This document shows positions 16,101 through 18,391 of a stretch of DNA of 18,391 nucleotides, piece by piece. The translations under genes were made by a program, and so were the position numbers. How positions within the stretch are numbered: position 1 is the stretch's first letter; each line of letters starts with the position of its first letter. The DNA is taken from assembly GCA_017504335.1 (NCBI GenBank), contig JAFVRI010000147.1, positions 1 through 18,391 of the forward strand, given 5' to 3'. This stretch comes from Clostridia bacterium (lineage in GTDB: Bacteria > Bacillota > Clostridia > Oscillospirales > CAG-272). Below the pieces are notes generated by a model, which worked only from the letters and a program-made list of their open reading frames with translations, was not told where the DNA came from and made no database searches.

Positions 16101-17981
16101 GCAGATACCGACCCGACCCTGGCAGATTACGATCTGACCTCGGGAGGCTTGAATATCAAGGCATATTCGAAGCCCGCACCCATCGAGTACAGATTGACCT
16201 TCGAGGCAAACGGCAAGAAGGTTGGTAAGATCTATACTGTTGAGGACGAGTGGCTGCCGATCGCGGCTCCTCACAGACCCGGTTACACCGCAGAGTGGGG
16301 CGTGGTCGTCAACGGCAGACTGGTTCGTTGGAATGACTACGATCTGAAGACTGCGGATCCCAAGAAGATCCTGAATGCCCGTGCGGTTTATACTCTGATC
16401 AAGTACACGGTAACCTTTACTCAGCCCGATGGCACCGAGAAGATCGTATATCTGGCATACAATATGGATCTGGCGGCTAAGACGCCTGCCCTGACGGGAA
16501 CTGCTCCCGCGGGATACAGATACGTATGGTATGTACAGATGGAGAATGCGCTTGCCCGTACGGTAGTGGATATTCCTTGGAGCGAATACAAGCTTGAGGA
16601 CTACGACAACACCAACGTAACGGTTTACGCAAAGCTGGTTCCTCTGAATGTTCAGGTTGTGGATCCCGATGATAATACCCACGACACCACCACCGAAGGA
16701 TTGCCCACCATTACACCTCCCGAGAAGGACGGTTATGAGGGCGAATACGTGGTAGATGACAACGGTACGAAGGTTCCTCTGGACGAATACAAGCCGAAGG
16801 ACGAGAACGAGAAGATCGAGGTTGAGCCTGTTTACAAGCCCATTGAGAACGAGGTGGTCTTCCGGAAGCCCGACGGCGATGAGACGCATATCGTTTCGGT
16901 AGAGAAGAAGCCCGATGTAGAGATTCCCGCAAAGCCCGGTTACAACGGCGAATGGTACGTTGTAGTGGATGGCGTGAAGGTTCCTCTGGATGAGTACATC
17001 CCCAAGAAGGGCGAAGAGCCTCATGCGGAGATCGTCTATACTCCTATTGAGTACAATGTAACCTTTACCGATGAGAACGGCAACAAGCAGTCCATGACGA
17101 TGAACGTAGTGGACGGAAAGAACCAACCCGAGACTGAAAAGGCAGGCTATGACTGGTACGTCAAGGTTGGCGACGAGTGGATCTCCTGGAAGGAATACGC
17201 TCTTGAGAACACTGTTGGCGAAAACATTGAGGTCGTCTTTAAGGCAAAGCGCTATACCGCAACCTTCTACGCAGACGGACAGGTCGTTGGAACGACTACC
17301 TTCACCGTAGAGGACGAGGCTCTGACCGGTGTTCCCGCAATTCCCGAAAAGGATGGCTACTCCGCTAAGTGGGGCGACTACACCATTGAAGCCAAGGATC
17401 TGGAGATCCATGCGGTTTACACCAAGGATGCAAGCGGCATGCTGTTCGGACTCTATTGGGTATGGTGGCTGTTGATTCTCATTCTGATCATTCTGATCGT
17501 TCTGACTCTGATCTACTTCTTCGTGATCCGTGCGCGCAAGCTGGCAGCAGCTGCGGCAGCGGCAGTCGAGGAAGAGCCCGAGGCAGAGCCTGAGGTCGAG
17601 CCCGTGGTTGTTCCCGAGCCTGAGGTGATTCCCGAAATCGAGGTCGTAGAGACCGTTGACGTGGATACGGCAGACGCTATGATGGATGACACCGTAGCAA
17701 TGGCAGCTCTCGAAACGGTTGGCGGCGCGAAGGCGGCAGGAATGAAGTCGATTATCAATATCAGCGATATCAACAATGCATTCGACGCCGACGAAACCGT
17801 TGACCTTGAAGCCCTGAAGGCAAAGAAGATGGTTCCCGCTAAGACCGAGCGCCTGAAGGTGCTGGCAGGCGGACATCTGGATAAGCCTCTGACCGTTATC
17901 GCGGATTCCTTCTCCGTACAGGCGATCAAGATGATCACTCTGACCGGCGGTAAGGCGATCCAAAAGAAAATCGATCAGTAA
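7116..17981 (+). CDS. Giant repeat-rich surface protein with one membrane helix and a cytoplasmic uL15-like domain
   Basis: The protein has 3621 residues and no gene name that I recognise. Residues 1-28 are a signal peptide (basic start, hydrophobic core, cleavage after AGA at 26-28). Residues 29 to about 910 are acidic and helical, and about 910-1210 are mixed alpha/beta. About 1213-3438 are beta-type repeats that often start with Y-x-[LV]-T-F and contain aromatic WY motifs. Five EF-hand-like loops start at D1554, D1728, D1999, D2082 and D2249. The last eight repeats (2870-3438) resemble the Flg_new/InlB B-repeat type. One membrane helix spans 3446-3471, followed by RARK. The cytoplasmic tail has an alanine run, a Glu/Pro/Val linker and an L15-like domain (3545-3621). 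There is no LPxTG motif, so anchoring is by the helix. AGGAG (7104-7108) lies 7 bases before the ATG. The gene stands alone between its own promoter and terminator. Adhesion or a cell-envelope scaffold role is likely, but unproven. Confidence 0.93.
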   Translation: MKRLLLKRILPFMMAMIMLASFCLPAGAFTIGSSGTSEEDLPYYTIELEDGILRVKLNPQKVYDLLADGDLTREELEKFIPADVLEATEGGLSVDKLTALAAEYITPEELEKLLGILPKNLLTTYFLNPEFLEQLITLDEILALVDVDALLAGVEDEEKFSEELNGLLTPVLDDLLTDEVQKKLIGDQSFMESVLADAVDRLLAEHEKEVMDVLPELVTDAVVDSILANEAYKKALADLVRNDDHILSMILDDEDISHRLALYLEDEHNRNHAIEFVEDEKVIAEIKAHPEWIMTEDVIAYMFRHNKLTTAVMEEVFGADVLRDLIADNDYAIMKELMKDDHLIGSVIGSEGFAEIAATVVTDSLLDAMMSKDGFDVTDYFTSDRLSEILLGMDEITPDALLDKKLIKLDASFAEKFPAITPETMIEKGHLNPDKISIDKVKGLDAEKLYDDGVITKEEIIAAYSITEDDILAVMIDGEKQTALLNGWDTAEELFANIDGLVERLASVKGITPASLIAKNVIDMTEVLNKYPDAIDLADILATDGAVNVDAILAYEPYGITADAILNKNIVTPSEVFDAFGLSLSDLSLTDAELKKLADEMMKDAALKSALKDSFVNEVKAGTIDPIDFLDYIDLAAIANDPHNGIDLAELVHVLVDTDPKADEHLAALVSKVTLSVDEHKEIFEEIGYAQCVQLLDSHLEEILNDIGLDPFFDHFPVMDLTDALFGSEEQSGFMYLLNENIFTFDKIAIAIGGVEKPAGSDAEKKSAGLAVLASKLDSGLVVEKLGDLLMQYVTFAQIIEWAGGFNVILGWYSTEELITLVKKIGPAKLFNLAKNNGMLTSPAAKDAVKSILGEITADKAKLKDFVKGLKTPLTQILVEEISTMTLNGTTFFKNGIIDVEEAIRTAIRSIPDVEDFCKMKSDDIIVNMVLHTTFRNDGDMKLGMEVSFNGDFTKLQELAESQKDLWRIEVGEDDLDLHLSSVLPSKVMSLYEKVLTADRLPADLKGKLLMAPDLTIPELAELFGDLDDALLEKLANTVDEKLDSVLAKADPAVEKLPEGARSRVDAILEKLRTVDGWKAIIEKIQTAANKLPEAAKNLTVAEMYKGSGYFEMKSVSYDVDLGEKVSDKLGLPAGMLNADLSGELSGNVTFRGLYRLTLDNRFEKKVFFLPAGISLDVLANVEGLDLTVFEETLPETMPTMDTVVTPPLEEDEYELIFVLHRPDGSVEMMETIVYKKNDTTLPKLPDDPEAIRGYKVNWPNYMEMMGVAPSQVVDVRYDAITYQLTYQKGDKVDTVNFTVETIDDIELALDDAGHGYTYGWKVAGEFRDVEWIKAYLKNPANNLDTLKEDLGTITQEIIYTVYTISFHNIKGELFHKVEYTVNGLEDGAYMPDLSTPEQGYMHLWWNETDGEAFDPTAFDFKTAKDLKICEKADLLIYSYVFVLANGDKITWEYTIETTAKEFEAGIPANTAKDPAGDFWYEWELTGTFPALEAATYVYESKNYKIYTITFDKLEDKDTTLNYTSISDWEKDLIASVPELTDDTAAYTYGWYVDANENGKYDAGEAWNPATFDVGTKKDITVKEYRVLKEYTYTFADVNFVIHDITITAETTRDDLIAALKAEGLPTTPEKGYYHYWVMEDGTTVWTPSSYEMGSVSALKNQLFYEKAELRDYTVTLVPLKGNTSGEAGTSVEIGYTVESLTLTGVPALHTVTSTNNKLYSEYLWYIDLNGNGVYDAGEKWDPIQDFDASVCEDFTVYEYGVPVNYQMSLKPLSSATNIVITYNANNWPEVYEQLTDLLTDLKDEEIGSYTYEWYSVNNKGSWVKHTFPEKLTNSNATSHDGSYTEVRRVENNNKLYVFDKDGNKLTDYLYAYDGIYERDEYGNDVAVSLPVAPTVTHYDFANWMYAGKTLNKPEATDIVFDLDTFLTDLNLDLKTATTAQRRINIMPGYTAHLYVLTFKVEGEADQYAYYSVETNLNELVIPAPPVANAHDSYGWYLDANGNGQYDKGEEWNKNKLNLTDPTDLTLGVYAYPTEHKYTFIYDNGNHTDVNFTYETTPDSFAAKVPGNTAENNAYSYAWYVDANGNGQFDEGEQWTAARFMENGLTAYEVREYRILKTYTYTFVSFDGTVKTYTYSVLTTKQELEAEIPAQTAMNVKFMYYWAESGARWTIDSFKAGDVSALRDYTIEEKQEGRPYTITFIPLVHSTGADDTAINKTYSVDSSLQELTALIPDSNSDKVIAYRYFWYRDANGNNAYDAGEEWSVEDVNMDPPENFTVRQGREAIVYTMTFQPLVGDKVTINYSIEDKAKWSTTIKPLIPVLTKATGDDKGVYEYLWFYEDADGALVNKAATYFNTLTEVKLTELAHDFVEIKRIDDANIITFYGRDGKSQKIATFYYDREKVVYLDKLNRQVELEKDEHGKYKYPVAPEILGYVFDGWMYAGSKTNPSITDRAFSLETFREDFGVDFSKTTDKVNVMAQYKLTPYYLTFKQAGKEDVVVEYNVETARIDLEARIPALPANTMAYSYRWINEAGERWSFDNFDHQAEPGNYTIYLEETILEYVVTFVMVNGDRHLVFYDVNTTREEFERQIPELLNGPGVESWWILDGQVWTVDSLFGPDASSTAFVNAMNDYRIEEKRIADSFVLTFKDLNGVRLTQVIYNAGGPIYGSVPALPSSADGYSYYWWNTNEDVKWDGFNPLEAKNLILELRRDPITYTLTFLVPPANNANPDAPKTEVTRTYTVLDKSFQLPESTAPGGMELAWFIGEGEAKSRWYKEDLRVGNLTLVGEFVNLNYSVDFVGEDGTFIKNFIMTKDTKSQLTVPPKAYYLGNWYVQLGDQPSEADPKWSDYDIRTTVGLNIRVYVKYEAIPYTVTFQTVDGKFAGSFGYGVDSEWTPRLPVPTCETPGYEYRWVIVLKQNSDGSIKEWCHWADFEKPGKSTAIVRPMMFPVDYTVNFTHPDGTMSEGTVTVERKPVPSVEMAPGYKAVWYVQLGADPADTDPTLADYDLTSGGLNIKAYSKPAPIEYRLTFEANGKKVGKIYTVEDEWLPIAAPHRPGYTAEWGVVVNGRLVRWNDYDLKTADPKKILNARAVYTLIKYTVTFTQPDGTEKIVYLAYNMDLAAKTPALTGTAPAGYRYVWYVQMENALARTVVDIPWSEYKLEDYDNTNVTVYAKLVPLNVQVVDPDDNTHDTTTEGLPTITPPEKDGYEGEYVVDDNGTKVPLDEYKPKDENEKIEVEPVYKPIENEVVFRKPDGDETHIVSVEKKPDVEIPAKPGYNGEWYVVVDGVKVPLDEYIPKKGEEPHAEIVYTPIEYNVTFTDENGNKQSMTMNVVDGKNQPETEKAGYDWYVKVGDEWISWKEYALENTVGENIEVVFKAKRYTATFYADGQVVGTTTFTVEDEALTGVPAIPEKDGYSAKWGDYTIEAKDLEIHAVYTKDASGMLFGLYWVWWLLILILIILIVLTLIYFFVIRARKLAAAAAAAVEEEPEAEPEVEPVVVPEPEVIPEIEVVETVDVDTADAMMDDTVAMAALETVGGAKAAGMKSIINISDINNAFDADETVDLEALKAKKMVPAKTERLKVLAGGHLDKPLTVIADSFSVQAIKMITLTGGKAIQKKIDQ
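7200..9845 (+). other. Acidic helical N-terminal region of the giant protein
   Basis: Residues 29 to about 910 are almost entirely predicted helix, rich in Asp, Glu, Leu and Ile. A short motif Ile-Thr-x-[DE]-x-[LI] recurs, for example at I105-T106, I396-T397, I420-T421, I455-T456, I466-T467, I511-T512 and I560-T561, usually followed by a helix of 10-15 residues. Spacing is irregular (11-49 residues between 396 and 560), so this is a degenerate helical array rather than a strict tandem repeat. I do not recognise a named domain. Confidence 0.6.
11625..14795 (+). repeat. Two tandem copies of a roughly 525-residue block
   Basis: Residues 1504-2036 (copy A, to base 13223) and 2037-2560 (copy B) match along their length in the same order. 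Pairs include YGWYVDANENGKYDAGE with YAWYVDANGNGQFDEGE, EYRVLKEYTYTF with EYRILKTYTYTF, DYTVTLVPLKG with PYTITFIPLVH, and FANWMYAGK with FDGWMYAGS. Equivalent calcium loops are 528 and 521 residues apart. The copies have diverged enough to be an old duplication. Each contains several units of roughly 85 residues. Confidence 0.85.
11775..13895 (+). other. Five EF-hand-like calcium-binding loops
   Basis: Twelve-residue loops of the form D-x-N-x-N-[GN]-x-[YF]-D-x-G-E occur at residues 1554-1565, 1728-1739, 1999-2010, 2082-2093 and 2249-2260. Positions 1 (Asp), 3 (Asn), 5 (Asn), 9 (Asp) and 12 (Glu) match the ligand positions of the EF-hand loop in all five. Each loop is preceded by an aromatic WY-type strand and followed by an aromatic Trp after the Glu. 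They are not paired and lack the flanking Leu/Ile-Gly pattern of dockerins, so this is a beta-repeat carrying one calcium loop each. Neighbouring repeats have lost the loop. Confidence 0.8.
15723..17438 (+). repeat. Eight membrane-proximal beta repeats
   Basis: Repeat units begin at about residues 2870, 2951, 3025, 3097, 3177, 3245, 3313 and 3380, a spacing of 67-81 residues. A common plan is a first strand such as YTVTF or YNVTF, then a DG turn, a second strand ending in V-E or V-D, a proline-rich link, and PGY-x-x-x-WY. Two neighbours share VPLDEY. The pattern resembles the Flg_new/InlB B-repeat families of bacterial surface proteins, where such units act as stalks. Confidence 0.75.
17451..17528 (+). 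other. Transmembrane helix of the giant protein
   Basis: Residues 3446-3471 form one uninterrupted hydrophobic stretch of Leu, Ile and Val. It has Tyr and Trp (YWVWW) at the outer edge and RARK immediately inside, the positive-inside stop-transfer pattern. With the cleaved signal peptide this gives a type I topology: repeats outside, tail in the cytoplasm. Confidence 0.93.
17748..17978 (+). other. C-terminal domain resembling the C-terminal half of ribosomal protein L15 (uL15)
   Basis: The last 77 residues (3545-3621) line up in order with the end of bacterial L15. IINISDIN corresponds to the IRLSDL strand, VDLEALKA to VDLNTLKA, KVLAGGHLDKPLTV to KVILAGEVTTPVTV of E. coli, and the end has a helix followed by TGGK where L15 has AAGGK. 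The glycine- and arginine-rich N-terminal arm of L15 that threads into 23S rRNA is absent; an acidic Glu/Pro linker takes its place. The domain is therefore unlikely to be incorporated into ribosomes in place of L15, and more likely serves as a binding module. The E. coli comparison is from memory. Confidence 0.85.
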
Positions 17982-17989
17982 AATAAATC

Positions 17990-18028
17990 CCCCCGAAGCG
18001 GCTCGTCCGCTTCGGGGGATTTGTTTTA
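17990..18028 (+). terminator. Rho-independent terminator of the giant gene
   Basis: CCCCCGAAGCGG (17990-18001) pairs perfectly with 18007-18018 around a CTCGT loop, and ATTTGTTTT follows. The hairpin begins 9 bases after the stop codon, so the giant gene is transcribed alone. Confidence 0.93.
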
Positions 18029-18171
18029 GGATGCAGGGGGGGCGGGGACGCGATTTGTCGCTTTTTAAAAAAAGCTCCGCAAAAACTTTATTACAGGTTA
18101 TGGCTTGACCCTTGTGCATTGTCCTCGTCATTGTTTTTGTAAAAGAATATTCTTTTTTCTCTAAGGTAGAA
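18029..18171. other. Non-coding stretch after the terminator
   Basis: No gene is supported here. It is AT-rich, with a perfect 16-base palindrome AAAAGAATATTCTTTT at 18141-18156. A leftward open frame at 18091-18354 would run through the palindromic repeats, has no ribosome site that I can see, and is judged not to be a gene. Confidence 0.6.
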
Positions 18172-18262
18172 ATCCGTCGGACTGCGTTGCTTGCGCACGC
18201 CACCGACGGATCTCTTTTTATTGTATTTTGAAAACCACCAGCGGTGCCGGTGGTTTTCAAAA
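18172..18262. repeat. Two successive hairpins downstream of the giant gene
   Basis: ATCCGTCGG (18172-18180) pairs with CCGACGGAT (18203-18211) around a 22-base loop and is followed by TCTCTTTTTA, which makes it terminator-like on the plus strand. Immediately after, a 14-base arm (18226-18239, TTTTGAAAACCACC) pairs perfectly with 18249-18262 around a 9-base loop. No gene ends directly before them on either strand within the window, so they may belong to a dispersed element or serve a gene lying beyond the right edge. Confidence 0.55.
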
Positions 18263-18295
18263 GCTTTAGCTATGCACAGTTCCCGCCGCAGCGGA

Positions 18296-18391
18296 AGGCT
18301 CCCTTGTGTAAAGGGAGCTGTCGCGAAGCGACTGAGGGATTGTACTCGTGGCAAAAAACAAAATAAAACAATCCCTCCGTCACGGCAAGCC
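18296..18391. repeat. Dispersed palindromic repeat cut by the window edge
   Basis: Three stems lie in a row: GCTCCCTT (18298-18305) with AAGGGAGC (18311-18318); GTCGC (18320-18324) with GCGAC (18328-18332); and GAGGGATTGT (18334-18343) with ACAATCCCTC (18368-18377) around a 24-base AT-rich loop. I recall very similar hairpin-rich sequences scattered between genes in gut Clostridia, but I cannot search for copies. No transposase is present; a MITE-like or other non-autonomous repeat is the best guess. Confidence 0.6.

Noticed and set aside
17400..17981. A sortase-type cell-wall anchor at the C-terminus of the giant protein
   Set aside because: No LPxTG-like motif precedes the membrane helix, and the tail after the helix is about 150 residues with a folded domain, far longer than a sorting signal.
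15597..18260. A leftward open frame of 887 codons opposite the end of the giant gene
   Set aside because: Same cause. It also crosses the terminator hairpin and the non-coding palindromes, and has no ribosome site in a sensible place.
18091..18354. A leftward open frame of 87 codons at the right edge
   Set aside because: It is read through the dispersed palindromic repeat; frames of this sort arise in such repeats wherever they insert.
1..18391. CRISPR array, tRNA, rRNA, phage or plasmid genes
   Set aside because: No evenly spaced identical short repeats, cloverleaf, ribosomal RNA signature, integrase, transposase or replication gene was seen on either strand.

Overview
The window reads as chromosomal DNA of a Gram-positive member of the Bacillota, most likely a Clostridia of the Oscillospirales type found in gut or rumen (inference). 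The grounds are strong AGGAGG-type ribosome sites, textbook sigma-A promoters (TTGAC- boxes 17 bases from TATAAT-like boxes), a lipoprotein-type binding protein on an ABC importer, and short dispersed intergenic repeats of a kind common in these genomes. No RNA gene, CRISPR array, transposase or phage gene was found.

Left part (1-6282). A rightward two-gene unit encodes an AraC-family regulator (170-1018) and a small YccF-type membrane protein (1054-1422). It converges on a complete leftward branched-chain amino acid ABC importer operon, livK-livH-livM-livG-livF (6205 down to 1486). One long hairpin with A/T flanks on both sides (about 1425-1474) can terminate both units. The liv operon starts from a promoter at 6254-6282. 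Its genes are tightly packed, except for an 87-base gap with a stem-loop between the binding-protein gene and the permease genes.

Middle (6283-7115). This is a non-coding stretch. It holds a pair of GC-rich hairpins (6523-6590), which share 16 bases in inverted orientation with the start of the window, and a near-perfect sigma-A promoter (7020-7048).

Right part (7116-17981). A single monocistronic gene of 10.9 kb encodes a 3621-residue surface protein. Its layout is: signal peptide; about 880 residues of acidic helical sequence; a mixed alpha/beta region; about 2200 residues of beta-type repeats, including a 525-residue block present twice and five EF-hand-like calcium loops; eight 67-81-residue repeats next to the membrane; one transmembrane helix; and an acidic cytoplasmic linker ending in a domain that resembles the C-terminal half of ribosomal protein L15 (uL15). 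The calcium-loop repeat array outside, joined through one membrane helix to an L15-like fold inside, is the most unusual thing here. The gene ends at a good terminator (17990-18028), followed by non-coding DNA with further hairpins and part of a dispersed repeat that runs off the window.
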